Below are positions 44,250-53,948 of a stretch of DNA of 64,000 nucleotides, one piece after another. Under the pieces are notes generated by a model that was not told the DNA's origin, made no database searches, and saw only the letters and a program-made list of their open reading frames with translations. Both the position numbers and the translations under genes were made by a program. The stretch comes from an uncultured Anderseniella sp. (GTDB lineage: Bacteria; Pseudomonadota; Alphaproteobacteria; Rhizobiales; Aestuariivirgaceae). Position 1 is the first letter of the stretch, and the number at the start of each line of letters is the position of its first letter. The DNA is taken from positions 682,001-746,000 of the forward strand of contig CANKYU010000002.1 of assembly GCA_947488295.1 (NCBI GenBank). Reading direction: 5' to 3'.

Positions 44250-45500
44250 ATGAAGTATTCGATTTTCTCACTGGCGCGCAATGCGTGGTCCGGCCACAAG
44301 AACTGGCAACCCGCCTGGCGCTCGCCCGATCCGAAACCGGACTACGATGTGATCATTGTCGGCGGCGGCGGGCATGGCCTTGCAACCGCCTATTACCTGG
44401 CGAAAGTGCACGGCATCACCAATGTCGCGGTGCTGGAAAAAGGCTATCTGGGCAGCGGCAATATCGGCCGCAACACCACCATCATCCGCTCCAACTACCT
44501 GTTGCCGGGCAACAATCCGTTCTACGAGAAATCCCTGCAGCTCTGGGAAGGCCTGGAGCAGGATTTCAACTTCAACGCCATGGTCTCGCAGCGCGGCGTG
44601 GTCAACCTGTTCCATTCCGACGGCCAGCGCGATGCCTATGTCCGGCGCGGCAATGCCATGCGCATTCACGGCGTGGATGCGGAAATCATCGACCAGCATT
44701 CCCTGCGCGACATGCTGCCGTTCCTGAACTTCGACAATGGCCGCTTCCCGATCATGGGCGGGCTGATGCAGCGGCGCGGCGGCACGGTGCGCCATGATGC
44801 AGTGGCCTGGGGCTTTGCCCGCGGCGCCGACATGCGCGGTGTCGATGTGATCCAGCACTGCGAGGTTACCGGCATCAGGCGTGAAAAAGGCAAGGTCGTC
44901 GGCGTCGAGACCAGCAAGGGCTTCATCGGCTGTAAGAAACTCGGGCTGGCGGCGGCCGGCAACTCGACCACCGTGGCAAAGATGGCCGGCCTGGAACTGC
45001 CGATTGAAAGCCACGTGCTGCAGGCGTTCGTGTCGGAAGGCATCAAGCCGTGGCTCGACAATGTGGTGACCTTCGGGGTCGGGCATTTCTACATCTCGCA
45101 GTCGGACAAGGGCGGGCTGGTGTTCGGGGGCGACATTGACGGCTACAACTCCTATGCCCAGCGCGGCAACCTGCCGATGGTCGAACACGTGGTCGAGTGC
45201 GGGCTGGCGATGATGCCGTCCCTGTCGCGCGCCCGCGTCCTGCGCTCGTGGGGCGGCATCATGGACATGTCCATGGACGGCTCGCCGATCATCGACAAGA
45301 CCGATATCGACAATCTCTATCTCAATGCCGGTTGGTGCTATGGCGGCTTCAAGGCGACACCGGCGTCAGGCTGGTGCTTTGCCCACACCATCGCCAATGA
45401 CGCACCGCACGAGCTGAACTCGGCCATGCGGCTGGACCGGTTCCGTACCGGATACGTGATGGACGAAACCGCGCACGGCGCGCAGGCCAACTTGCATTAA
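44250..45500 (+). CDS. soxB: Sarcosine oxidase beta subunit
   Basis: A 416-aa flavoprotein subunit. DVIIVGGGGHGLATAYYLAK (residues 33-52) is the FAD-binding fold, and H182 in GGTVRHDAVAWG matches the histidine that binds FMN covalently in heterotetrameric sarcosine oxidase. It oxidises sarcosine to glycine plus formaldehyde or methylene-THF. The ATG at 44250 is chosen by family start (MKYSIFSLARNAWSGH); in-frame ATGs lie at 44229 and 44241. First of soxBDAG. Confidence 0.95.
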   Translation: MKYSIFSLARNAWSGHKNWQPAWRSPDPKPDYDVIIVGGGGHGLATAYYLAKVHGITNVAVLEKGYLGSGNIGRNTTIIRSNYLLPGNNPFYEKSLQLWEGLEQDFNFNAMVSQRGVVNLFHSDGQRDAYVRRGNAMRIHGVDAEIIDQHSLRDMLPFLNFDNGRFPIMGGLMQRRGGTVRHDAVAWGFARGADMRGVDVIQHCEVTGIRREKGKVVGVETSKGFIGCKKLGLAAAGNSTTVAKMAGLELPIESHVLQAFVSEGIKPWLDNVVTFGVGHFYISQSDKGGLVFGGDIDGYNSYAQRGNLPMVEHVVECGLAMMPSLSRARVLRSWGGIMDMSMDGSPIIDKTDIDNLYLNAGWCYGGFKATPASGWCFAHTIANDAPHELNSAMRLDRFRTGYVMDETAHGAQANLH

Positions 45501-45568
45501 AGGGCGATCAGTTTCATGGCTTTTGATTGCTTCAATCAAAAACCATACCGATCTTAAGGGATACGAAA

Positions 45569-45940
45569 ATGGCTTATCTGATTAATTGTCCTTATTGCGG
45601 CCCGCGCACCACGGACGAGTTCTACATCAAGGGCGATGCCTCGAAACAGCGTCCAGATACCATCGGCGACGGCACCCTGGACACATGGCACGACTATGTG
45701 CACATCCGCGAAAACGTGCGCGGGCGCATGGCCGAACACTGGCACCACACCGGCGGTTGCCGGCAATGGCTGGTGGTCGAGCGCGACACGGTGAGCCACG
45801 AGATCTACGCCGTCACCCCGGCCAGCACCTGGGCAACCAGTCGCAAGGGGTCATCGACGGCCGCTCGTAAAAAGCCTGCTCGCAAGACTGCAGCACGCAA
45901 GGCGACTGGTCGCAAGACTGGCGGGAGGGCAAAGACATGA
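45569..45940 (+). CDS. soxD: Sarcosine oxidase delta subunit with unusual basic tail
   Basis: Residues 1-95 form the usual zinc-binding SoxD (INCPYCGPRTTDEF and HHTGGCRQWLVVERDTVSHEI, giving the Cys/His ligands). Unlike typical ~90-100 aa SoxD it continues with a histone-H1-like tail to residue 123 made almost only of Lys, Arg, Ala, Gly and Thr (repeated ARK and GRK units). The tail is in frame and overlaps the soxA start by 4 bp, so it is not an artefact of a frameshift I can see. Confidence 0.92.
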   Translation: MAYLINCPYCGPRTTDEFYIKGDASKQRPDTIGDGTLDTWHDYVHIRENVRGRMAEHWHHTGGCRQWLVVERDTVSHEIYAVTPASTWATSRKGSSTAARKKPARKTAARKATGRKTGGRAKT

Positions 45941-48891
45941 CCTCGTTCCGGTTTGACACAGGCGGGCTGATCGACCGCAGTTCGGTGATTGATTTCAGCT
46001 TTGACGGCAGGACCCTGACCGGCCATGGCGGCGACACGCTTGCCTCCGCACTTCTGGCCAACGGCCAGTTGCTGATGGGCCGGTCGTTCAAATATCACCG
46101 GCCACGCTCGGTGATCACCGCCGGGGCGGCGGAACCCAACGCGCTGATGGAAATCGGCGAAGGCGGGCGCCTTGAGCCCAATACGCGGGCCACCATGCAG
46201 GAGATTTATGACGGGCTGGTTGCCAAGAGCCAGAACCGCTGGCCGACACTGGACAGGGACTTCGGCGCGATCAATTCCATCGCCTCGTCGCTGTTCGTGG
46301 CCGGGTTCTACTACAAGACCTTCATGTGGCCGAAAAAATTCTGGGAAGCGATTTACGAGCCGATCATCCGGCGCGCTGCCGGTCTCGGGCACCTGAGCCA
46401 TGAAGACGATCCGGACCGTTATGAAAAGGCCTACGCCCATTGCGACGTGCTGGTGGTCGGCTCCGGCCCCACCGGCCTGATGGCGGCATTGTCAGCCGCG
46501 CGCAGCGGCGCCAGCGTGATCCTGGCCGACGAACATGCATCTTGCGGCGGGTCGCTGTTGCGCGAGCGCGAGGAGATTGCCGGCCAGCCGGGCCATGAAT
46601 GGGCAGCCGGCACGCTGGCTGAACTCGCCGCCATGAGCAACGTGACCATCATGGCGCGCACCACGGTGATCGGGGCCTATGACCAGGGTGTGTTCGGCGC
46701 GCTGGAACGGGTGCAGAAACATGTCGCAGTGCCCGACCATGACGTGCCGGTGGAAAAGCTGTGGCGCATCGTGGCAAAAGCCTGCGTGATGGCGACCGGG
46801 GCCGAGGAACGCCCGATCGTGTTCGGCGGCAATGACCGGCCCGGCGTGATGACCGCGTCTGCCATGCGCGCCTATGCCAACCAGTATGCCGTGGCGGCGG
46901 GCCGCTCGGCGTGCGTGTTCACCGCGTCTGATTCAGGCTATCGCACCGCGCGTGACATGAAGGCCCACGGTGTACATGTGGAAGCCATTATCGATGCCCG
47001 GTCCGACGCACCGGAAATCGACACCGATGGCGTGCCGGTTCTCACCGGGGCCGTGGTCACCAATGTGGACGGCGGAAAGCACGCCATGAAAGCAATAGAG
47101 ATCGACCGGGGCAGCGGCCACGAGACCATTCCGTGCCAGTCGCTGGCCATGTCCGGCGGATGGAGCCCGGTGGTGCACCTGGCCTGTCACCAGGGCGCAC
47201 GCCCGTCCTGGGACGAGGATGCATACTGTTTCATGCCGCCTTTGAACAACCCGGCCATCATTCCGGCAGGCTCGGCCAATGCGGTCTGGTCGTTGAGCAA
47301 ATGCCTGGCCGACGGCGCGGCGCGCGGTGAACAGGCGGCGAAGCTGGCCGGGTTCAAAACCAGAAAAACGCCCGTGCCAAAGGCGAAGGACGAGACTTCG
47401 CACACGTCAGCGCCGGTGTGGTGGGTCAAGCAGTCCACCGGCAAACCGTTTGTCGACTACCAGAACGACGTGACCGCGAAGGACCTGCCGCTGGCGGCGC
47501 GCGAGGGCTATGACCATATCGAGCTGGCCAAGCGCTACACCACATCCGGCATGGCTACCGACCAGGGCAAGCTCGGCAATGTCAACGCCATCGGCATCCT
47601 CGCCGACGCCACGGGTAAGGACATGCACGAGATCGGCACCACCACCTTCCGGCCGTTCTATACGCCGGTGTCGTTCGGGGCGCTCGGCGGCCAGCATGTG
47701 GACGCGCATTTTCGCCCGGTGCGCATGTCGCCCCTGCACAACTGGGCGGCTGACCTGGGCGCGGAATTCGTCGAGACCGGCCTGTGGTACCGCTCAAGCT
47801 GGTTCCCGCGCGACGGCGACGACTGGCTGGCGGCGATGACCCGCGAAGTGCTCAACACCCGCGCCCATGTGGGGCTTTGCGACGTGTCGACGCTCGGCAA
47901 GATCGACATCAAGGGCAAAGACGCCACCGAGTTCATCAACCGGCTGTATTCCAACGCGTTTGCCAAGCTGCCGGTCGGCAAGGCGCGCTATGGCCTGATG
48001 CTGCGCGAGGACGGCTTTGTCGGCGATGACGGCACCACCAGCCGGCTGTCAGAGAACCACTACTTCATGACCACGACCACCGGCCATGCGGCGGAAACCA
48101 TGCGCGACATCGAGTTTGCCCACCAGGCGCTGTGGCCGGAGCTGGACGTGCAATATGCCTCGGTGACCGACCAGTGGGCGCAGATGGCCATTGCCGGTCC
48201 GAAGGCACGGGACGTGCTGGCGAAAATCGTCGATACGGACCTGTCCAACGACGCATTCGGCTTCCTGGCGGCGAAGCAGGTCAGGGTGCTGGGCTCTATT
48301 CCCGCCATGCTGTTCCGCATCTCGTTCTCCGGCGAACTCGCCTATGAGCTGGCGGTGCCGGCAGGCTATGGCGAGGCGGTGGCCAACGCCATCATGCATG
48401 CGGGCGAACCCTATGGCATCGGCCCTTATGGACTTGAGGCGCTCTCCGCCATGCGCATCGAGAAGGGCTTTGTCACCCACAACGAGATCAATGGCCGGGT
48501 GACGGCGGGCGATGTCGGCATGGGGCGCATGCTGTCGAAGAAGAAGGACTATATCGGGCGCATGATGAGCGAGCGTGACGGGCTTGACGATCCCGACCGC
48601 GAACAGCTTGTGGGCGTGAAGCCGCTGAACCCGGCCAACCGCTTCCGGGCCGGCAGCCATCTGGTCAACCTCGGCGACAAGCCCAGCCTCAAGACCGACC
48701 AGGGCTATGTCTCCTCGGTGGCGTATTCACCGATGCTGGAAAGCTGGGTTGGGCTGGCCATGCTGAAACACGGGCGCGAGCGGCACGGGCAAAAGGTCAT
48801 GCTGTGGGACGGCCTGCGTGATGTCTACATGGAGGCAGAGGTCTGCGATCCCGTTTTCTTTGATCCGGCACAGGAGAAGGCCCATGGCTGA
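45937..48891 (+). CDS. soxA: Sarcosine oxidase alpha subunit
   Basis: A 984-aa subunit. The N-terminal ferredoxin-like domain (FDGRTLTGHGGDTLASALLANGQLLMGRSFKYHRPRS) is followed by a dinucleotide-binding domain (DVLVVGSGPTGLMAALSAARSGASVILAD, residues ~168-195) that binds NAD in known enzymes, and a C-terminal GcvT-like domain (GLYRSSWFPRDGDDW to SFSGELAYELAVPAGYG) that channels the methylene group to tetrahydrofolate. Length matches the family. Confidence 0.95.
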   Translation: MTSFRFDTGGLIDRSSVIDFSFDGRTLTGHGGDTLASALLANGQLLMGRSFKYHRPRSVITAGAAEPNALMEIGEGGRLEPNTRATMQEIYDGLVAKSQNRWPTLDRDFGAINSIASSLFVAGFYYKTFMWPKKFWEAIYEPIIRRAAGLGHLSHEDDPDRYEKAYAHCDVLVVGSGPTGLMAALSAARSGASVILADEHASCGGSLLREREEIAGQPGHEWAAGTLAELAAMSNVTIMARTTVIGAYDQGVFGALERVQKHVAVPDHDVPVEKLWRIVAKACVMATGAEERPIVFGGNDRPGVMTASAMRAYANQYAVAAGRSACVFTASDSGYRTARDMKAHGVHVEAIIDARSDAPEIDTDGVPVLTGAVVTNVDGGKHAMKAIEIDRGSGHETIPCQSLAMSGGWSPVVHLACHQGARPSWDEDAYCFMPPLNNPAIIPAGSANAVWSLSKCLADGAARGEQAAKLAGFKTRKTPVPKAKDETSHTSAPVWWVKQSTGKPFVDYQNDVTAKDLPLAAREGYDHIELAKRYTTSGMATDQGKLGNVNAIGILADATGKDMHEIGTTTFRPFYTPVSFGALGGQHVDAHFRPVRMSPLHNWAADLGAEFVETGLWYRSSWFPRDGDDWLAAMTREVLNTRAHVGLCDVSTLGKIDIKGKDATEFINRLYSNAFAKLPVGKARYGLMLREDGFVGDDGTTSRLSENHYFMTTTTGHAAETMRDIEFAHQALWPELDVQYASVTDQWAQMAIAGPKARDVLAKIVDTDLSNDAFGFLAAKQVRVLGSIPAMLFRISFSGELAYELAVPAGYGEAVANAIMHAGEPYGIGPYGLEALSAMRIEKGFVTHNEINGRVTAGDVGMGRMLSKKKDYIGRMMSERDGLDDPDREQLVGVKPLNPANRFRAGSHLVNLGDKPSLKTDQGYVSSVAYSPMLESWVGLAMLKHGRERHGQKVMLWDGLRDVYMEAEVCDPVFFDPAQEKAHG

Positions 48892-49486
48892 GATGCTGAC
48901 CCAGATTTCCGCACTGGATGACATGATCGTGCCGGGCCGCTATGGCCGCTCTCTGCCCGAAGGCCCCGGCGTGGCCCTGACACTTGTGCACCCGTGCGAG
49001 GTCGCCGTGGTGATCGCGGCCAAAGGCAAGGCGCGCGCTTTGTCTGCGGCGATGAAGAAAGACTTCGGCCTCGACCTGCCCGGCATGGGCGGCTCGGCCT
49101 CCGCGCGCGGTGTCAGCCTGCACGGCACCGCACCGGAGCAATGGCTGGCCGTGGCCCCGGGTGCCGCCGCCGGCAGCCTGGCCGCAAAGCTGGAAAAGAA
49201 ACTCGGCGCGATGGCCATGGTCACCGACCAGTCCCACGGCCGCACGGTGATGCGCCTGGAAGGACCAAGGGCGCGGGACGTACTGGCCAAGGGCACGGCG
49301 GTCGACCTCAGGCCAACGACGTTCAAGCCCGGCATGTGCGCCGCCACCCAGATCGGCCATGTCGGCGTGCTGATCGCGCGCACGGGCGCAGACAGTTTCG
49401 AGCTGAGCGTCCTGCGCAGCTTCGCCGAAGGCTTCTGGCAGGGCTTGTGCGAACTGGCGCTGGAATGGGGCTACGAGATCCGCTGA
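48884..49486 (+). CDS. soxG: Sarcosine oxidase gamma subunit
   Basis: A 200-aa SoxG from the ATG at 48884, 8 bp inside soxA. LHGTAPEQWLAVAPGAAA and VTDQSHGRTVMRLEGPRARDVLAKGTAVDLRP are the conserved blocks; the fold is GcvT-like and structural rather than catalytic. It ends the soxBDAG operon and is followed by a strong hairpin. Confidence 0.93.
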   Translation: MAEMLTQISALDDMIVPGRYGRSLPEGPGVALTLVHPCEVAVVIAAKGKARALSAAMKKDFGLDLPGMGGSASARGVSLHGTAPEQWLAVAPGAAAGSLAAKLEKKLGAMAMVTDQSHGRTVMRLEGPRARDVLAKGTAVDLRPTTFKPGMCAATQIGHVGVLIARTGADSFELSVLRSFAEGFWQGLCELALEWGYEIR

Positions 49487-49507
49487 GGCAAAGGCGCCCC
49501 AAAAGCG

Positions 49508-49553
49508 TTGCGCCCGATTTCCGGCAGGGAGGAGACCGGAAGATCGGGCGCAA
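49508..49553 (+). terminator. Strong stem-loop after soxG
   Basis: TTGCGCCCGATTTCCGG pairs with its complement across an 11-nt loop (17-bp stem with one bulge), 21 bp after the soxG stop. There is no T-run directly after it, so it may act as a 3' stabiliser or Rho-assisted end. Confidence 0.6.
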
Positions 49554-49705
49554 GAGACCTCAAGGTACGTTGCTCGGGTCTTGATGACGTCTAGTCTTTT
49601 TATGGCTGGCTATCCGCGGGTTCGGCAGGGGGTGTCGGGGAACCAGTTCTTCGTTTTGTCATCTTGTTGTTGATGAAGACCCTAGACCGGAAACAAGCCG
49701 GTGAA

Positions 49706-49740
49706 TGTGTGATTAATCACATTGCGGAGTTTTTTGTTTT
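49706..49740 (+). terminator. Palindrome followed by a T-run
   Basis: TGTGATTAATCACA is a perfect 14-bp palindrome, flanked so that ATGTG/CACAT can pair, and followed by GCGGAG and TTTTTTGTTTT. It could be an intrinsic terminator reading rightward, or a regulator site. The rest of 49554-49793 shows no gene. Confidence 0.4.
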
Positions 49741-49793
49741 GGGGTGGTTTTCCGGAACAGCGTGTGTTGTGGAACGTAGGAGACATCTTTAGT

Positions 49794-49973
49794 TCAAAAC
49801 CCCGCGGTTGAGCCCGATTTAGTGACCGGATCGAGCTCGGTCAACTCGAGTACCACCTCGCGCAGAAAAGCGGTTAAGGAAGGGAAGCGGTCGTTCGCCG
49901 CGTAGAGCACCGATGTCTGCTTAACATCAAATCGCACGGAAAGACCAACGCTTTGGCGCACTTCTTGGGCAAG
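49794..49973 (-). other. 59-codon in-frame continuation of the helicase gene after its amber stop
   Basis: Directly after the helicase TAG (49974-49976) the same minus-strand frame stays open for 59 codons to a TGA at 49794-49796. The sequence looks protein-like, beginning LAQEVRQSVG and including FPSLTAFLREVVLELTELD. A single CAG-to-TAG change would explain it, giving ...HDEMFQLAQEV. It is probably the lost C-terminus of the helicase. Confidence 0.65.
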
Positions 49974-52900
49974 CTAGAACATCTCGTCATGACAGTAGAA
50001 CTTCAGACGTGTATTTGCACGGGCGCAAGCCGTCTGCATCGCGTCCCAATGCATTAAAAACTGACGCAGACGGTTTTGGAAATGATTGAGTTCAAGCCCA
50101 TCTACAAGGGCCTGTCGGCGGGCCATCTTGGCTCCGACGATCCAAACCTCCTTGTCAAAGGATGGATTTCTACACGCGGAATGGAGCGTGGCATTTAACT
50201 CATCTGCCGTCATACCTGCTGCCTCGCCGAAAGTTCGGGAGCGGCCGGTCAAAGTAACTGCGTTTGCCTGGACGTCGCCCTGCCATCGCTCCGGCATCCA
50301 TACAGGTGAAGGCCTTCCGAGCGAAATGAAGCTGAGGCTCGCTAGAGCCTGACGACCAACTACTTGGAGACCGCCAACATTAAAGCCGCGTCCCTGAGGC
50401 CTCTGCGCACCAACCTTGGCGTGAACGAAGACCATCTTTTTTGCTTCGGGATCAAGGCCAATGAAGTCAGCGACTTCCTGCCCGTCATCATCACATAACC
50501 AGATCGGGATCGCTTCGATGGCCGCCGTAAGATCGTCGTCGCCGATCCCGTTTGCAACACGTTGATCATCGCACGTTGCGGCGAAGAGACCGAAGATCGA
50601 TTGACGATACCAGTCGCGCCTATTGTCGGCAAAGTAGTTTTCACCCTTTTCGGAGTCAATAGGATCCAGCGAGGGTGATGCATAGACATAGTCGAGTATG
50701 GGTTTGCTGCCATCTTCAAGTGCCCAGCGCACACGGGGTTCGTAGAAGCTTCCTTCGGAATAAATCACACCTTCACGGCGGGTGAGAATACGGAATGCCT
50801 GCCGCTGATTGAGGCGTTGAATAAGTGATTGTCCTTGGCGACGATCGTCCCGCTCAGGGGTAGGAAACTGCGCATTGAGGTCGTCACTTTCAATACGGTA
50901 CTTGCCGGTTTCATAGACGAAATCAACCGTGCATTCAATTTCTTGATCATCGATCTCGACGACAAAGATACCACTCTCCACGTCCACATCTGCACACAGG
51001 TCGAAGTAGCTTTCGTCCTCATGTAGTACGAAGGTTGCACCTCCGACCTCATCATCGCGCATATCGTCGAGCGAAGGATCGAGCAGAATTGAAACTGGTT
51101 GTGCTTCTTCGGCACTTACGTCCTCAACCACGACGGCATAACGATCAAACACTCGGCTTCTGGACTGGCCGTCATCACCCAATTCCACGACGAGGTCTGA
51201 CGTCCAACTAACATACTCGGCAATTGGGACGTATCGTTCCGAGGCATCACGCAAGCGCGAGCGCGCGAAACCGACATAGCGAGCGCTGCCATTTACAAAC
51301 CCAGCCGCCGTAGCAGGCACCAAAGATGGATCGAGAAGATCGGTGAAGACATCGGCAAATGAGCGGGTACGCATCGCCATTCCTCGAATGGCATGTTGGG
51401 ACATATCGAGTGAAGAAAATGACATTCGCGAAAGACGAGATGCATTCTCTTCGTCTTCCTCAGGGAAGGCCTTTTCCATGAGAGACCGACTAACACGCTT
51501 GAGCTTGAGGCGCGACATATCGACGACCAATCCTTCAGTGTCGTGCATGAATACGAAATCACCGTGCTGGACTGCAACGAAGACGCCAAGTTTCCACTCA
51601 GAAAAGAAACGATCAATCAGATAAGGTGAGTTGCGCCATGCATAATACGAGAAACCCATTGAGTTCTCGGGCATGTTGCCAATTGGGGTGATTTTGAAGC
51701 GGTCTTTGTCCATAATTGCTTCTTCAATGATCGTACCAAAATCTCGAATGTCAGGCAGCGGCTCGATGGTCTTCAACACTGCAGCGGTACGCGGCAACTG
51801 GATGTCATCTGCTGCAAGCGCCTGTCCGAACTCGAAACGCCCACGAAATTCACCGCTGATGTACTGGTACTCCGCCATGTATTCGAGCAGGCGATCAGGA
51901 AGCGTCACTTCGTTGGTTACAATGTGGGCTGTGTTCCTTGCCGCATAGTCCTCGTAACCTTTATATCGTTCCCAAGTTATTTGGATACGCTCGGCATTTG
52001 CAGGCGTACTAAGAACCCAGCCCGTCTGTCGAAATCTATTATCCCCGTTTGAATGCCTGGTCACCCGCCCGATTTGTTGGACGAGCTGGCGTGCATTTCC
52101 CATGAGATCGAAGATACAGACAGCAACGAATGCGGGATCATCGATGCCTTCCGTCAGCTTGTTCTGGTGTATCCAAAATCGGGCTTCTGACTGAGTGCGT
52201 AGGGCCGACGCAACACTTTTGAAGCGTTCCTGGTTTTCAGGACTCTTCCGGGCCCTGTCGTGGATCACTATGGACCGGGTTTCAAAGATGCGGTTGATCT
52301 CATTCTGGAGCATATTTAGCGTATCGAGATCATCACCACGTACCATAACCTTCGGTACGGAGCCGTCACGAAACCATGCCCTTGCATACTCCAACCTTTC
52401 AGGCAGTTCCTGGTGCAAAATTCTGACAAACTGCGTAACTGCGGCCCGACGCCCTTGCACGGGCTCAACTTCGTGCGAAATGACTTCCACGGGTCGAATG
52501 ACTCCACCATTAATTGCCTGTTCGTATGGGAAGTTAAAAAGATAGCGACCCCGAACGCGAAATGACTTGTAGTCATTGCGATAAGGTGTAGCGCTTAGTA
52601 ACAATGTTGGTAGGTTAAACTCTCGAACGCCACGGGACCATGAAACTGCAGGCTCGTAATGGCCTTCATCTACGACTACGAGATCAAAGTTTTCTCGAAT
52701 CTCAGTGAGAATAGCGCGGCAGACACCAGCATTCGGATCATCAAAATCATGCGTTGTCTTGCGCACGATGCCGAGTGCCTGGTGGGTGCCCACCAATATT
52801 GCGCGGTCCACGGCCTCACCGCCGAGATGTTCTATGATCTGGAGAACATTGCTAGGGAGCAACTGTTCGACAAAAACATTTTCAATCTCCCGTCCAAACA

Positions 52901-53333
52901 AATCCGCATCGCCTGTGAAGAGCGCTGTACCCTCGACCTCGTAACCCAAGTGCTTCCAGAAGCGATATCGGATGTCGGCGATGAGCTGTTCAGTGAGCGC
53001 TGCACGTGGGGTCAGTACGAGCACCCGCCGTATGTTCGGTAAACAGCGCGCAAGCACAGCAATGATACCCGACTTGCCTGTACCTGTAGGAAGCTTAAGA
53101 AGCGCGGCTTCTGTGTGCTCGGGGCGTTCTGCTATAGACTTGTTGCCATTGAGATAGGCGACAACTGTTCCGATCGCTGCTTGCTGGTGCTCCCAGAGGC
53201 GGGGCGTAGCTTCCGCACCATCCCAAAAGTTGTAACCGCGCAGATATCTGATCGCCTGTCCAAAAGACTGCGCATTTATTTCCTCCACCTCAAGCGATGT
53301 TCTTTCGTCGTCAACGAGCGTTCTTAAATTCAC
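49974..53333 (-). CDS. SF2 DEAD/DEAH-type helicase, large stand-alone island protein (probably C-terminally truncated)
   Basis: A 1119-aa protein starting at GTG 53333. The N-terminal SF2 core has Walker A LPTGTGKSGI (81-90), motif II VDEGH (221-225), motif III LLSATPYRND (~246-255) and motif VI QQIGRVTRHSNGD (~430). The long C-terminal part (from about residue 550) is acidic with repeated beta-type stretches and no domain I can name. It is AT-richer than the sox operon beside it. Such orphan helicases are common in phage-defence islands; that role is inferred. It diverges from the three-gene operon at 53949-58217. Confidence 0.85.
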   Translation of the reverse strand: MNLRTLVDDERTSLEVEEINAQSFGQAIRYLRGYNFWDGAEATPRLWEHQQAAIGTVVAYLNGNKSIAERPEHTEAALLKLPTGTGKSGIIAVLARCLPNIRRVLVLTPRAALTEQLIADIRYRFWKHLGYEVEGTALFTGDADLFGREIENVFVEQLLPSNVLQIIEHLGGEAVDRAILVGTHQALGIVRKTTHDFDDPNAGVCRAILTEIRENFDLVVVDEGHYEPAVSWSRGVREFNLPTLLLSATPYRNDYKSFRVRGRYLFNFPYEQAINGGVIRPVEVISHEVEPVQGRRAAVTQFVRILHQELPERLEYARAWFRDGSVPKVMVRGDDLDTLNMLQNEINRIFETRSIVIHDRARKSPENQERFKSVASALRTQSEARFWIHQNKLTEGIDDPAFVAVCIFDLMGNARQLVQQIGRVTRHSNGDNRFRQTGWVLSTPANAERIQITWERYKGYEDYAARNTAHIVTNEVTLPDRLLEYMAEYQYISGEFRGRFEFGQALAADDIQLPRTAAVLKTIEPLPDIRDFGTIIEEAIMDKDRFKITPIGNMPENSMGFSYYAWRNSPYLIDRFFSEWKLGVFVAVQHGDFVFMHDTEGLVVDMSRLKLKRVSRSLMEKAFPEEDEENASRLSRMSFSSLDMSQHAIRGMAMRTRSFADVFTDLLDPSLVPATAAGFVNGSARYVGFARSRLRDASERYVPIAEYVSWTSDLVVELGDDGQSRSRVFDRYAVVVEDVSAEEAQPVSILLDPSLDDMRDDEVGGATFVLHEDESYFDLCADVDVESGIFVVEIDDQEIECTVDFVYETGKYRIESDDLNAQFPTPERDDRRQGQSLIQRLNQRQAFRILTRREGVIYSEGSFYEPRVRWALEDGSKPILDYVYASPSLDPIDSEKGENYFADNRRDWYRQSIFGLFAATCDDQRVANGIGDDDLTAAIEAIPIWLCDDDGQEVADFIGLDPEAKKMVFVHAKVGAQRPQGRGFNVGGLQVVGRQALASLSFISLGRPSPVWMPERWQGDVQANAVTLTGRSRTFGEAAGMTADELNATLHSACRNPSFDKEVWIVGAKMARRQALVDGLELNHFQNRLRQFLMHWDAMQTACARANTRLKFYCHDEMF

Positions 53334-53585
53334 TTTATTTACAACTTCCTCTCCACTGGATATTCAGATCCCCACTTTGATAAACCTCTTTCAAGGATCA
53401 AAGACTATATATGTAAACAATAGAGTTTGGTTTAACTTTACGCTCAGAGCTAACAGATGCAGTATCAAACGCAGATGGTCGCTTCGAACTGCACTCGTCA
53501 GGGGCTGGTATGAGTGGGTAACGAGCATTCGCTGCATGCGGGAAACTCTCTTTGCGAATCTTTGAAAACAAGCACTCAAGCACTG

Positions 53586-53634
53586 ATTGCTTGCTCCGCC
53601 GTTGTTTTAAGCAGGGCGGCGGAAAGCGAGCAAT
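53586..53634. repeat. Large imperfect hairpin in the divergent island intergenic region
   Basis: ATTGCTTGCTCCGCCG and CGGCGGAAAGCGAGCAAT pair with one mismatch and bulges around an ~15-nt loop. It is the main structure in 53334-53948, a 615-bp stretch without a credible gene that must hold the promoters of the helicase and of the divergent operon. It could be a terminator, a small structured RNA or an operator. Confidence 0.4.
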
Positions 53635-53948
53635 TACTGTAACAAAGAGGATTTTGGTCGTGCCCAACAGAGTGAACAATGCGCGACGCATAGGAGCCTA
53701 GGGCAGCTCACACAGGCTGGCGAAAACAAGCCTTAGTTGAGAAGTTCCCGGCAACACTATCAACACGGCAGTGGGCGGTTAATTGTGCTAGCTTTTCTTC
53801 TGAGGCGTGAATTTGTGCCGGCGGAAGTGGGATGTTTCTCGGTAATTTTGGTGAACATTATCCCGTTGTCTACAAAGTAATGGGCGCGTTAGGGTACAGC
53901 GAATGGCAAACAAACTGAAAACATGAGTCGTAAAGGTGGGGACAGGAC

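Noticed and set aside
53377..53691. Small ORFs on both strands in the island intergenic region
   Set aside because: Start sites lack ribosome-binding sequences, proteins are compositionally odd, and they overlap each other and a hairpin.
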